Assembly (NCBI RefSeq): GCF_021222645.1
Contig: NZ_CP089520.1
Location: 186,001 to 250,000, forward strand
Length of the DNA stretch: 64,000 bases
Direction of reading: 5' to 3'
Origin: Candidatus Nanosynbacter sp. HMT-352
GTDB taxonomy: Bacteria; Patescibacteriota; Saccharimonadia; Saccharimonadales; Saccharimonadaceae
Under the pieces are notes generated by a model. That model saw only the letters and a program-made list of their open reading frames with translations, was not told the DNA's origin and did no database searches. Both the position numbers and the translations under genes were made by a program. Below are positions 8,247-16,270 of the stretch, piece by piece; position 1 is the first letter of the stretch, and the number at the start of each line of letters is the position of its first letter.

Positions 8247-9215
8247 ATGGCAAAACGTGACGATGATTTGGAATTTAGCATTAATGCGCCGTTTGATGAT
8301 GGGCGAGCGGTTATCGATAAAGTTCCGTTATATTTGGTGAATGGCTCGTTGGGTGCTGGGAAAACTAGTGTTCTTGAGTTCTTATTGCAACAAAGTGATT
8401 ATAAGGGTTCTCGGGTGATTGAGAATGAATATGCTAATGAAAACGTTGACGGTTATCGATTGGAAAAGCTGGCGGATATTGTGACGACCTTGGCTGGCGA
8501 TTGCGTTTGTTGTTCGTCGAAGCACGCATTAACGCGAATGTTACTTGACTTTTGTCGCAATTCCCCCGCCCCAGTGTTTATTGAGGCGACTGGTGTGGCG
8601 CGAACGATGAATTTGGTCGAGAAATTGATTAATGCACAAATATTCAATAAGTACGAGTTGGCGCAGAGTTTTTATGTTATTGATGCACATGAGATTTTAC
8701 GTGGAATTGAGCCGGCGCATGAAATTGAGTTGCAAGCGGCTGATATGATTTTAGTGACCAAAGAAGATTTGCTAAGTGACGACGAGCGACTGCAGTATGA
8801 ATCTAAGCTGAGCTCCCTGCCTTACGGAAAAATATTGAGCGCGCCACGAGGCAGATTTGATATCAATAAAATGACGACGCCGTCGGGGCTACTAACGTTT
8901 TTTGATACGTACGACGGTGAGCTAGTCGTGCCAGACAATCCGACGTATGCGGTGCTGGATGTTTCTGGTATGAAAATTGCTGCGGCGACTCTGGAGAAAA
9001 TTTGGCTGGAACTTTTTGATACTTATAAACTCAGGCGAATGAAGGGCTGTTTTATTGATGATAATGGTGTGCGGCATCATTTGGAGGCAACGGAAAATCA
9101 GATTCAAATAGCTAATTCTGCGACGGAAGAGCCAGCAAAAATTGTGCTAATTGGTGAACGTGCGGACGAAATTACGCGTGAAGTTTTGTCTGCGCAATTG
9201 ATGATGTTTGAATAA
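8247..9215 (+). CDS. COG0523 (CobW/YjiA-like) GTPase, putative metallochaperone
   Basis: About 322 residues from the ATG at 8247. G3E-family GTPase features: Walker A GSLGAGKTS (33-41), ENE near residue 60, and the metal-binding CxCC motif (C86, C88, C89), which is the hallmark of COG0523. The C-terminal domain is short. COG0523 proteins use GTP to deliver zinc, cobalt or other metals. A Fur gene, a TerC-like gene and a permease lie within 5 kb, which supports metal homeostasis (inference). I rejected longer starts inside pth: a TATAAT at 8235-8240 sits 6 nt before this ATG. An ATG at 8229 is possible but precedes the -10 box. Confidence 0.85.
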   Translation: MAKRDDDLEFSINAPFDDGRAVIDKVPLYLVNGSLGAGKTSVLEFLLQQSDYKGSRVIENEYANENVDGYRLEKLADIVTTLAGDCVCCSSKHALTRMLLDFCRNSPAPVFIEATGVARTMNLVEKLINAQIFNKYELAQSFYVIDAHEILRGIEPAHEIELQAADMILVTKEDLLSDDERLQYESKLSSLPYGKILSAPRGRFDINKMTTPSGLLTFFDTYDGELVVPDNPTYAVLDVSGMKIAAATLEKIWLELFDTYKLRRMKGCFIDDNGVRHHLEATENQIQIANSATEEPAKIVLIGERADEITREVLSAQLMMFE

Positions 9216-9221
9216 AAGTTT

Positions 9222-9268
9222 ACTTTCGTCGTTTCCGACTCGTCAGCATAGACACGCATCTATGGAGC
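9222..9268 (-). ncRNA. Candidate hammerhead ribozyme
   Basis: On the minus strand, the catalytic core CUGACGA (9246-9240) is followed by a GAAA-capped 4-bp stem II (GUCG/CGAC, 9239-9228) and the second conserved box GAAA (9227-9224). Immediately before the core is a 6-bp hairpin CAUAGA/UCUAUG (9264-9247), acting as stem I. The nucleotide before it is C with U at its 5' side, giving the required UH cleavage site (9266-9265). Stem III is weak, with about three pairs (GCU with AGU). This order is that of a type III hammerhead. It lies 3' of the small gene at 9381-9626, beyond that gene's terminator, and abuts the end of the COG0523 gene. Confidence 0.55.
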
Positions 9269-9290
9269 GAATACAGCTAAGATTCGTTAT

Positions 9291-9381
9291 AAAAGAAAAT
9301 AGCCCGCTCGAAAACGTGCTCAAGCCGAAAACTGGATTCAATATTGAGTCTATTTTCGAGCGAGCTATTTTCGAGCGGGCT
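9291..9381 (-). terminator. Long-stem terminator with repeated arms
   Basis: A 14-bp inverted repeat (AGCCCGCTCGAAAA at 9301-9314 with its complement at 9368-9381) encloses about 53 nt, and on the minus strand it is followed by a T-rich run. The inner side holds a second near-copy of the arm (9351-9365, 14 of 15 identical to 9366-9380), so two alternative hairpins are possible. It closes the small gene whose stop codon is at 9381-9383. Confidence 0.7.
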
Positions 9382-9626
9382 TACTGATCATCAGCAGGAG
9401 GGTTGTTATCCCTCTTGCCTCCGTACCAGATACGCCGGTACGTAGCGGTACCAGTCGCTGCAGCCCCGAGAGCTGCTCCGATTGGAGCAGTTATGACAAC
9501 GGGAACTCCCGCTACCTTACCTACGACTGCTCCTGCGAGGCCTCCTGCGAGACCTCCCGCGAGGCCAGCTCCAGCGACCATCCCAAGCGCGATGATCACC
9601 ATTGCTTTTAGAGCTGCTTCTCCCAT
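9381..9626 (-). CDS. Small Gly-rich membrane peptide, function unknown (family member A)
   Basis: 81 residues from the ATG at 9626, chosen because GAGGAG sits 6 nt upstream; longer readings have no such site. It is mostly one hydrophobic region with glycine-zipper character (AGLAGGLAGGLAGAVVG), a second hydrophobic stretch rich in Ala/Gly/Thr, and a charged tail (KRDNNPPADDQ). Such peptides can insert into or oligomerise in membranes; I do not assign a function. Codons such as CTC, GGA, ATC and AGG are frequent, unlike neighbouring genes. The ~90-nt leader has two hairpins (TGCGTC/GACGCA and GCGGAGA/TCTCCGC) and starts near AGCTTTC, as in two other loci in this window. Confidence 0.65.
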   Translation of the reverse strand: MGEAALKAMVIIALGMVAGAGLAGGLAGGLAGAVVGKVAGVPVVITAPIGAALGAAATGTATYRRIWYGGKRDNNPPADDQ

Positions 9627-9723
9627 GATAACTCCTCTTCTGGAGTCAGGCGGAGAAATAAACTCTCCGCAGAACGGTGCGTCGATTTGACGCAAGCTAA
9701 CACACGTTGTGAAAGCTAATATA

Positions 9724-9752
9724 TGTATATCACTAATAGAACAAAATGTCAA
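9724..9752 (-). promoter_or_regulatory. Promoter A of the ATTAG/GCTTTC family
   Basis: TTGACA (9752-9747), a 17-nt spacer ending in ATTAGTGA, and TATACA (9729-9724). AGCTTTC begins at 9717, where transcription should start. Over 35 bases it is almost identical to the promoter at 61431-61459. Confidence 0.75.
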
Positions 9753-9775
9753 TGGATTTTGTCAAAGATGTGGTA

Positions 9776-11209
9776 TTATATGCCTTTTTCGGCGTTTTTG
9801 GCCTGCTTGTAGGCTTTGGTGACTGGCGCCAGACCGCGCGCAACGCGTTCACGATTGGCCTTTAATTGCTTTTCGTCGCGGAAAGACATTTTAATTGGTG
9901 TTCCTGCAAAATTGAAAGCCTCGCGTAAAGTTCGCTCCAGATAACGCTTGTAGCTCCAGTGGACAAATTTCAGATTACTACCGTAAATAACAAACCACGG
10001 CGGAGCAACGTCCGTCTGGACAATGTAGCGCAGCTTCGGGTGCGAGTTTTTCAGACCAGCTGGCGGATGTGCGGCGATGGCTTTCTGTAAAATGTCGTTT
10101 AAGGCGCGAGTTTTACATTCTTGGCGACGGCGTTTATAAATATCGACTGCCAGATCGAATAGCTTAGTGACATTTTGCCCAGTGACAGACGAGGTAAATA
10201 TAAGCGGAGCGTATGGGGTAAATTTGAAATTATAGCTAATTTGTGGGGCAATTTCATCATGAGTATAAGCGTCCTTACCTTCGACGGAGTCCCATTTGCT
10301 AACAACCAGAACCAGCCCCTTGCCTGCCTCGTCAATGATTCCAGCTAGGCGCTGATCCAATTGAACGTTAAGCTCATTGACGTCCATAAGAAGCAGACAA
10401 ACGTCGGCTTCGTTGATGGCTTGCATGGTGCGAAGAACTGAGAACTTCTCAATTCCCGTTTCTTGCTTTCCTTGGCGGCGAATTCCAGCGGTATCGAGCA
10501 GTTCAATTGTTTGTCCGTGATAACGAACTTGAACGCGGTTTACGTCGCGAGTTGTGCCGGCGACGTTGGCGACGATGGCTTGCTGCTTGCCCGCTAGGGT
10601 ATTGAATAGATTACTCTTTCCGACATTCGGGCGGCCGATTAGCGCAACGCGAATAATGTCGTCAGGTGCGGTTTCGGTGGCTGGCGGAATAAGTTCGGCA
10701 ATGCTGTCAAGAAGCTCCGAAATGCCAATGCTGTGCTCGGCGGAAGTTTTTATGATGTTTTTAATGCCGAGTCGTTTGAATTCGTCGATAGAAAGAGAGC
10801 CTTTCAAGTCTGCTTTATTGGCGATTAAAATGACTGGCTTGCCGCTTTTTAGGGCTTTTTTGGCTAATTGGCGATCAGCGTCAGAAGGATATGCGGTGGA
10901 GTCGACGGTTACGAGGATTACGTCAGCGGCGGCGGAAGCGTCAGCGATTTGGTCCTGAATGGTCGCCTCAAATTTGTCCTCGGCAGTTTTCAGTCCGGCT
11001 GTGTCGATGAGCCAAAATTGCGAATAGTCATCTGACAGCGTAGAGTCGACGTTGCGTCGTTTGTATGAGACTTTACCAACAACGTTGTCGCGAGTCGTCC
11101 CGGCTTCCCTGGCGACGATGGCAGTGCGAGAGCGCGTCAAGCGATTAAATAGTGAACTTTTGCCGACGTTGGCTTGCCCGATGATGGCGACTGTTGGTAA
11201 TTTAGACAT
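9776..11209 (-). CDS. der: Ribosome-assembly GTPase Der (EngA)
   Basis: A tandem GTPase needed for 50S subunit maturation. 477 residues hold two complete G domains: GQANVGKSS near the N-terminus and GRPNVGKSN near residue 190, each followed by a TTRD switch and a DTAG box (DTAGLK, DTAGIR); NKAD and SKWD are the G4 motifs. The C-terminal ~110 residues form the KH-like RNA-binding domain. The start lies 8 nt after TATAAT (11218-11223), predicting a leaderless mRNA. Confidence 0.96.
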   Translation of the reverse strand: MSKLPTVAIIGQANVGKSSLFNRLTRSRTAIVAREAGTTRDNVVGKVSYKRRNVDSTLSDDYSQFWLIDTAGLKTAEDKFEATIQDQIADASAAADVILVTVDSTAYPSDADRQLAKKALKSGKPVILIANKADLKGSLSIDEFKRLGIKNIIKTSAEHSIGISELLDSIAELIPPATETAPDDIIRVALIGRPNVGKSNLFNTLAGKQQAIVANVAGTTRDVNRVQVRYHGQTIELLDTAGIRRQGKQETGIEKFSVLRTMQAINEADVCLLLMDVNELNVQLDQRLAGIIDEAGKGLVLVVSKWDSVEGKDAYTHDEIAPQISYNFKFTPYAPLIFTSSVTGQNVTKLFDLAVDIYKRRRQECKTRALNDILQKAIAAHPPAGLKNSHPKLRYIVQTDVAPPWFVIYGSNLKFVHWSYKRYLERTLREAFNFAGTPIKMSFRDEKQLKANRERVARGLAPVTKAYKQAKNAEKGI

Positions 11210-11229
11210 GATTGTATATTATAGCAGTT

Positions 11230-11736
11230 TTAAGACATTTTGGCGAGCACGCTATTTATATAAGCCTCGCATGGGCGAACTATTTTCAGGAAATCCTTAA
11301 AGTAGTTCGAGTTGTTCTCTGTTGTAAACTCTTTAGACTCGGCTACGACTAGTTCGTACTCCTCGTCCTCGTTATCGTATTCTCTAGCGTAATTGTGAAT
11401 GTAGGCTTTTGGAGATTGTTTGTTAATTGGATTTGGGTAAAGTGTTATGTAGTAATTTTCTTCGGGGTTATTTATGCAATAGCAAATGTTATTGTCGTCA
11501 TCTTTGAACGCTACGGATATAGGATATTCAAATTTTGTAGTATGCCTCTCGATCTCTTTAATAAGTTCGATGTAAGCATAGATTTGGTTTTCTAGGAATT
11601 TTGGTAAAATATTGGACTCATCCTTCTTGTAGAACAGTTTTTCTATAGTACCCGATCTTTCTTCCTTAAGATTCTGTATGATTGTCTTTATCTTTTCTAA
11701 TGGGAAAGGGTCGGATTCTCGCTTTAGCGTTTCCAT
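11230..11736 (-). CDS. Uncharacterised 168-residue protein
   Basis: I do not recognise a family. The product is soluble, rich in Glu, Lys and Asn, with a helical N-terminal half (IKTIIQNLKEERSG) and a beta-rich middle (YPISVAFKDDDNNICYCI). It has no signal peptide or membrane segment. It sits alone between der and a pseudouridine synthase, with about 80 bp of AT-rich sequence upstream. The orphan genes at 30389 and 48794 are similar in size and lone setting but share no obvious sequence with it. Confidence 0.6.
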   Translation of the reverse strand: METLKRESDPFPLEKIKTIIQNLKEERSGTIEKLFYKKDESNILPKFLENQIYAYIELIKEIERHTTKFEYPISVAFKDDDNNICYCINNPEENYYITLYPNPINKQSPKAYIHNYAREYDNEDEEYELVVAESKEFTTENNSNYFKDFLKIVRPCEAYINSVLAKMS

Positions 11737-11819
11737 TTTACAGTTATACTTTCTGTCGGGTTTGGCATAAAAGTTATATTACAATATTTACCGTAAAATA
11801 TAAAGAGTTGCGGAGTAAA

Positions 11820-12527
11820 TTATGAATTCGTGAATTTATCTTCTCGCCATTCGCCTCTCTTGAGGTCGCCGAGCGAATAATTACCAAAGTTTGTTCTGTG
11901 GAGTTTTTTAACAGTGTAGCCTAATGCATCGAAAGTTCGCCGAATTTGACGATTCCTTCCCTCGCTCATTTCGACTATCCAACGATAGTCATCACCTTCG
12001 TGTTGCCTTTCTAACGTCAATTGACTGCGACCGTCAGGAAGCTGCACGCCAAAATCATTGATCATTTGGCGATGCAAAGGCTGCAAGGGCTGGTCGATTG
12101 TAACGAGATATCGCTTAATCTTGTAAAACGACGGATGTGTCATACTATGAGCAAAGTCGCCGTCATTCGTCATGATAATCAGCCCAGAACTATCTTTGTC
12201 CAGGCGACCAACGGGTTTTAAGTAGTGAAGATTCTTCGGTAGCAATTTGTAGATTGTCGGAACGCCGCCCTGAGAAGCGCGTGAACAAAGATATCCAGTT
12301 GGCTTATGTAGGATGATGAGCTGTTTGGATTGCAATTCTAGTAATTTTCCGTTATAGGAAATTTTATTTGCGTCAGAAATTTGTTGACCCAATCTGGCGG
12401 GCTGACCGTCAATAGTAATCTTCCCTTTTTCTATCAATTCGTCGGCCTTCCGCCTGGAAACACCCAGGCAAAGCGCCACGAATTTGTTGAGGCGCCAAGA
12501 TTCTTGCTTTGTGTCTGGGATTATCAT
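11820..12527 (-). CDS. rRNA pseudouridine synthase, RsuA/RluB family
   Basis: Isomerises specific uridines in ribosomal RNA. The 235-residue protein has an N-terminal S4 RNA-binding domain (LNKFVALCLGVSRRKADELI) and the catalytic block GRLDKDSSGLIIMTNDG, where the aspartate of RLDKDSSG is the expected nucleophile; EGRNRQIRR near the C-terminus is also diagnostic. The ATG overlaps the stop of the upstream response-regulator gene by 4 nt (ATGA), so the two are translationally coupled. The target position (23S or 16S) cannot be read from sequence. Confidence 0.9.
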   Translation of the reverse strand: MIIPDTKQESWRLNKFVALCLGVSRRKADELIEKGKITIDGQPARLGQQISDANKISYNGKLLELQSKQLIILHKPTGYLCSRASQGGVPTIYKLLPKNLHYLKPVGRLDKDSSGLIIMTNDGDFAHSMTHPSFYKIKRYLVTIDQPLQPLHRQMINDFGVQLPDGRSQLTLERQHEGDDYRWIVEMSEGRNRQIRRTFDALGYTVKKLHRTNFGNYSLGDLKRGEWREDKFTNS

Positions 12528-13540
12528 TGTTGCGGATTTATCGGTGGAAATTGTGTCGGCTGAGGAGATTCTGATAGCTGATGCGGAATGTTTTGTTCTT
12601 GAGGCTGTTCTTGGACGGAGGGTATTGCACTAGCTCGCTCAATAGGATTTGGTACTGGCTGGGGTGTCGAAATCGGTTGTGGTGCTGGAGCTTGCGCTGG
12701 TTGAGGCTCTGGAGTTGATTGAGAAATTCTCTGTGTATTATCCAATTCTTCTGCCATAAGTTTAGAGATGTCTACCGAATTCTGAGAATCGTCAGCTGGT
12801 AAAGGTTGAATAATGCGGTCACCAAGCCCTGAAGGTCGCGGTGCGGGCGATGAAAACGGTGCCATAGGCTGCGGCAGAGTTGTTGTTTGAGGCTGTGGCG
12901 TCGGAATTGGTTGTGGTGCTGGAGCTTGCGCTGGTTGAGGTAGCGGTTGTGGTGCTGGCGCGAATGCCTGTTGTGGATGTTGTTGTATAAGCGGATTTGC
13001 TACAGAAGTTGCCGATACTGTAGCGGGAGTAGTTGGTTGCGGCGATAATGAAGAAACGTCAGGCCTAGTAACTGGCTGCGGCGCTGCTGGAGTTGGTTGA
13101 GGCGTTGGAATAGCTGGTTCATATGTGTGAGTTGGTTGTGAAACTGGCACTGGATTTGTGCCGACTCCCGGAAGGTCGCCCAGGGCTTCGTGGACTGCTC
13201 TCACGACGTCCTCTATTCCTACCTGAGATTTCACTAAGTATTTATCAGCACCAAGCTGCTCGCCACGCTTCCTTTGGTCTTCTGATGATAGCGCGGTCAT
13301 AATAATAACTTTAACGTCTTTTGTCTCTGTCGTTGAGCGTAAAATATCTAGCATATCAAAGCCAGAGATTTTTGGCATCATCACGTCGCTTAAGATTAAT
13401 CGCGGACGTTCTTTAATTGCCATGGCCAGAGCTTCTTCGCCGTCGCCCGCCGAAACGATATCGTAGCCCTCCGCCAAAAGTCGTACGCCGTAAATTTCGC
13501 GTAAACTTTTGTCGTCCTCAACCAATAAAATTTTTGTCAT
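12524..13540 (-). CDS. Response regulator with long Pro/Gln-rich tail
   Basis: 338 residues. The N-terminal receiver domain has acidic residues near 9-10, phosphoacceptor D52 (SDVMMPKISG), the T/A switch residue and K104 (YLVKS). From about residue 130 onward there is no folded output domain, only a low-complexity Pro/Gln/Ala tail with repeated PAQAPAPQP units, encoded in part by a 32-bp direct repeat. It may work as a phosphorylation-controlled adaptor rather than a DNA-binding factor (inference). It lies 52 nt downstream of a histidine-kinase gene and overlaps the pseudouridine synthase gene by 4 nt. A -10-like box lies 8 nt before the start. Confidence 0.85.
   Translation of the reverse strand: MTKILLVEDDKSLREIYGVRLLAEGYDIVSAGDGEEALAMAIKERPRLILSDVMMPKISGFDMLDILRSTTETKDVKVIIMTALSSEDQRKRGEQLGADKYLVKSQVGIEDVVRAVHEALGDLPGVGTNPVPVSQPTHTYEPAIPTPQPTPAAPQPVTRPDVSSLSPQPTTPATVSATSVANPLIQQHPQQAFAPAPQPLPQPAQAPAPQPIPTPQPQTTTLPQPMAPFSSPAPRPSGLGDRIIQPLPADDSQNSVDISKLMAEELDNTQRISQSTPEPQPAQAPAPQPISTPQPVPNPIERASAIPSVQEQPQEQNIPHQLSESPQPTQFPPINPQQ
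12675..12940. repeat. Pair of 32-bp direct repeats inside the response-regulator tail
   Basis: Positions 12675-12706 and 12909-12940 are identical over 32 bases, encoding the same Pro/Gln/Ala peptide. The shorter flanking PQP codons look like eroded copies. Such repeats allow length variation of the tail by slippage or recombination. Confidence 0.85.
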
Positions 13541-13566
13541 ATATTTATACTATACTGAAGTTTTGA

Positions 13567-13592
13567 CAAAAAATCCATAGCCCTTATGGTTA
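13567..13592 (-). terminator. Short hairpin and T-run after the histidine kinase
   Basis: CCATA/TATGG (5 bp) with loop AGGGC, followed on the minus strand by six T. It lies right after the kinase stop codon, so it may reduce read-through into the downstream regulator gene. Confidence 0.45.
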
Positions 13593-15575
13593 TTATTCGC
13601 GTCCAGGTATAGACAATTGCTGACGCTTTCTGCGCAATTCTTCTTCAATTTCAGCCAGCGTCGGCTCGGAAGAATTTCTAGCTGGTTGTGGAATTTCTAA
13701 CTGGGTCGTCGGGACTGTGGGTGTGATTGGAGCTGGATTTTCTGGAGTTGCGATTGCAGCTGGATTTGAATCGACAATTTCGCTATTATTTTCAATTGCG
13801 ACATCTTCCGTCTTTTCTTCTGTAGCAATTTCGGTTTTTTCTGAAGTTAGAGAGTCTGGCGCTAGATCTTCAGCCTTTTCAATCTTCGTAGACTCTAGGT
13901 GTTGTTTTGCGTCCGAACTGCTCATACGAGGAATTTCCAAATAGAAAGTACTTCCCTCTTTATATTTACTCTCAACTCGCAAATTTCCAGACATCGCCTC
14001 GGCTAAGCGACGACTCAAATATAGCCCCAAACCGGTTCCGCCAATTTCTCGCGTGTCGGAATTGTCCACTCGATAAAATTTCTGGAATAAATGCGGAATA
14101 TCTTCGGCTGGAATGCCAATGCCGCTATCTTTCACGCTTACAGAAATCTGCTTATCGTCGCCGGTAACATTGACGACAACTTCGCCCGACGGCGTGTACT
14201 TGATGGCGTTCTCAATTAAATTACTGACGACTTCCCGAAAATGGTCAGGGTCAATATTGGCATAAAAAATCGGTTGCAATGACTTCTCCTTGCCCTCATC
14301 AATTATGTCTGGCATGAAGATATAATTGAGCTGCTTTTCGTTAGCTTTCGTCGCTAAGCCATCAAAAATATCCTTCAAAAATTCGTTTACATTGATGATC
14401 TTCGGGTTATTTTTCATTCGCCCGTCTTCAACTTTGCTGATATCAAGAAGATCTTGGAACAATCGTCCCAGATGTTGCGCTGATTCGTGGGCTTTGGTGA
14501 TGAAGTCGCGGGCTTTCTCGTCGATGTGAGCGGTGGCTGGATTTAACGCCAGACCCAAATAGCCCTCAATTGATGCAACTGGCGTGCGCATCTCGTGGCT
14601 GGCGGTGGAAATAAACTCGGCTTGCTCACGCTCCTCGGCTTTTTCTTTAGTGATATCGCGGAAAACTACGATGATCCCTTCGCCATCTGTGCCGACTGGA
14701 GAGCTGACGATTGACACTAAAATGCGTTTTTCAGAGCTAGTCAATAGGAATAATTTATCGTTGTGTGTTGGCTGGTTTTTTGATAAGGATTGGACTATTG
14801 GATTTTCGAGGTCTTCTACGTCTTTTCCGTCTGAAGTAACGAGTTTTAAGACGCTTTTCCAGTTAAGCCCGAGCGCATCGCCTTGGTCCCAGCCGATGAT
14901 TTGTTGGGCGGATGGATTTATCAGTTCGATGTTGCCATCTTTGGAAATAGCCAAAACGCCATCGTCGATGGCATTAATCACTACATCAGACTTACTTTCA
15001 ACGGCGGAAAGTTTATTCTCCAAGCTGGATGTGTTGTCGTCGGTTTTTTGGCGGCGAATCCATAAAACAAGGCTGAAAATCAAAGGTAAAAATCCGAAGA
15101 AGAGGTAGCCGATGATGAATTGTATGTTTATTCCCTGTTGAACGCTAGTGGCTATAATCTGTAAAATAACCAAAAGCCCCATTATTCCTGAGATTATTGC
15201 GCCGAAAAATCCTGCAAAAATTGCCACGATAATCCACATAACTAGGAATGGTGAAACGACTCCGCCGCTGGTAATTATGGTGACTGCGGCGACGGCGACA
15301 GTTAACAAATATACGAAAATTCCGATTTCAGTTTCGTATTTTCTGGGAAGCCAAAAACATAAAATCAGCACAATTAAGCTGCCGATTCCTGCTACGCCAG
15401 CCGCCAAATCTGAGACGGATAATCCGATTGGCAATTGATAACCGGTCGGTATAAATCGCGCCCATGCATATAAAAGAATAATTGTAAAACAACTTAGTAA
15501 TGCAACTTCACACAACCGTCTTAACCAAAATCTGGAAATCGCGTGAGGCTTAAAGTAAATCCCGCCCTTTTTCAT
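13593..15575 (-). CDS. Membrane sensor histidine kinase with PAS domain and Pro-rich tail
   Basis: 660 residues. The first ~175 form about six transmembrane segments with no large extracellular loop, so it likely senses something in or near the membrane. A PAS domain follows (about 195-310), then HisKA with H327 in TASHEMRTPVAS, and an HATPase domain with N box (NLIENAIKYTPSG), G1 (DSGIGIP) and G2 (GGTGLGLYLS). The last ~110 residues are an acidic, then Pro/Thr-rich tail, similar in style to the tail of the adjacent response regulator, probably its partner. The start has a CATAAT box 6 nt upstream. Confidence 0.92.
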   Translation of the reverse strand: MKKGGIYFKPHAISRFWLRRLCEVALLSCFTIILLYAWARFIPTGYQLPIGLSVSDLAAGVAGIGSLIVLILCFWLPRKYETEIGIFVYLLTVAVAAVTIITSGGVVSPFLVMWIIVAIFAGFFGAIISGIMGLLVILQIIATSVQQGINIQFIIGYLFFGFLPLIFSLVLWIRRQKTDDNTSSLENKLSAVESKSDVVINAIDDGVLAISKDGNIELINPSAQQIIGWDQGDALGLNWKSVLKLVTSDGKDVEDLENPIVQSLSKNQPTHNDKLFLLTSSEKRILVSIVSSPVGTDGEGIIVVFRDITKEKAEEREQAEFISTASHEMRTPVASIEGYLGLALNPATAHIDEKARDFITKAHESAQHLGRLFQDLLDISKVEDGRMKNNPKIINVNEFLKDIFDGLATKANEKQLNYIFMPDIIDEGKEKSLQPIFYANIDPDHFREVVSNLIENAIKYTPSGEVVVNVTGDDKQISVSVKDSGIGIPAEDIPHLFQKFYRVDNSDTREIGGTGLGLYLSRRLAEAMSGNLRVESKYKEGSTFYLEIPRMSSSDAKQHLESTKIEKAEDLAPDSLTSEKTEIATEEKTEDVAIENNSEIVDSNPAAIATPENPAPITPTVPTTQLEIPQPARNSSEPTLAEIEEELRRKRQQLSIPGRE

Positions 15576-15650
15576 AGTTTTATTATGACGAATTTTCAGG
15601 AAAATCTCAAGTGATAAATATGATATAGAGGCTGTATGGATGCGAAAAAG

Positions 15651-15680
15651 TAGACAAGCCTTCCCTTTCCATGGTATAAT
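15651..15680 (+). promoter_or_regulatory. tRNA-Glu promoter
   Basis: TAGACA (15651-15656), an 18-nt spacer and TATAAT (15675-15680), ending 12 nt before the first base of the mature tRNA. Confidence 0.7.
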
Positions 15681-15692
15681 CCATGGAGTTAC

Positions 15693-15767
15693 GGCCCTAT
15701 CGTCTAGCGGTTAGGACACCAGGTTCTCATCCTGGCAACCCGGGTTCGATTCCCGGTGGGGTCACCA
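15693..15767 (+). tRNA. tRNA-Glu (anticodon CTC)
   Basis: 75 nt including an encoded CCA. The 7-bp acceptor stem, the D arm with GGTTAGGAC, the anticodon stem CCAGG/CCTGG with loop TTCTCAT and the T arm CCGGGTTCGATTCCCGG are all intact. It lies between two two-component gene sets. Confidence 0.97.
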
Positions 15768-15881
15768 ATAATGCTATTTTAGAGTCTGTAAGGGGCTCTT
15801 TTTTATTATCTTGAATCATTTACAGTTCAGACATTCTGTGTGAATATCCTAAACCTCATTTTTCATTGCGTCAAAATATTT

Positions 15882-16262
15882 TTAGTCGTCACTACTCATT
15901 TGCTTGACGACATCTATCAAATTCCGCGGTGTAATGTCAGCCTTAATTAGATATCCGTCAACACGACTCATGACAGACCTACGCGAAGCTTCGTCCTGCT
16001 CAAAATTGGTCATAATCAAAATCTTACTATTCGGAACCAAATCGACATTGTTATTTCTCAGTGCGTCTAAAATCTGGTCGCCGCGTTGTTCTGGTAGCAT
16101 CAAATCTAAGATTATCAAGTCAAAGTTCTGGTTGCGCGCCGCCACTAGCCCGTCATTTCCATCAACTACCCATGTCACGTCATATCCCGCTTTTTGCAAG
16201 CTTCTGACGTACATTTCGCCAATAAATCGGTCATCTTCCACGCATAAAATTGTCTTTATCAT
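15882..16262 (-). CDS. Single-domain response regulator
   Basis: 126 residues, receiver domain only: D10/D11, phosphoacceptor D53 (LDLMLPEQRG) and K of GYLIKAD. No output domain is present, so it probably relays phosphate or acts through protein contacts. It is the last gene of a DUF3048-kinase-regulator operon; GGAGGA near the end of the kinase gene is its ribosome binding site, 8 nt separating the two genes. Confidence 0.92.
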   Translation of the reverse strand: MIKTILCVEDDRFIGEMYVRSLQKAGYDVTWVVDGNDGLVAARNQNFDLIILDLMLPEQRGDQILDALRNNNVDLVPNSKILIMTNFEQDEASRRSVMSRVDGYLIKADITPRNLIDVVKQMSSDD

Positions 16263-16270
16263 AATTCCTC

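Noticed and set aside
9403..9690. Plus-strand Pro/Ala-rich open frame antisense to the small Gly-rich gene
   Set aside because: It is the shadow of the Gly/Ala codons on the other strand; it has no ribosome site or promoter.
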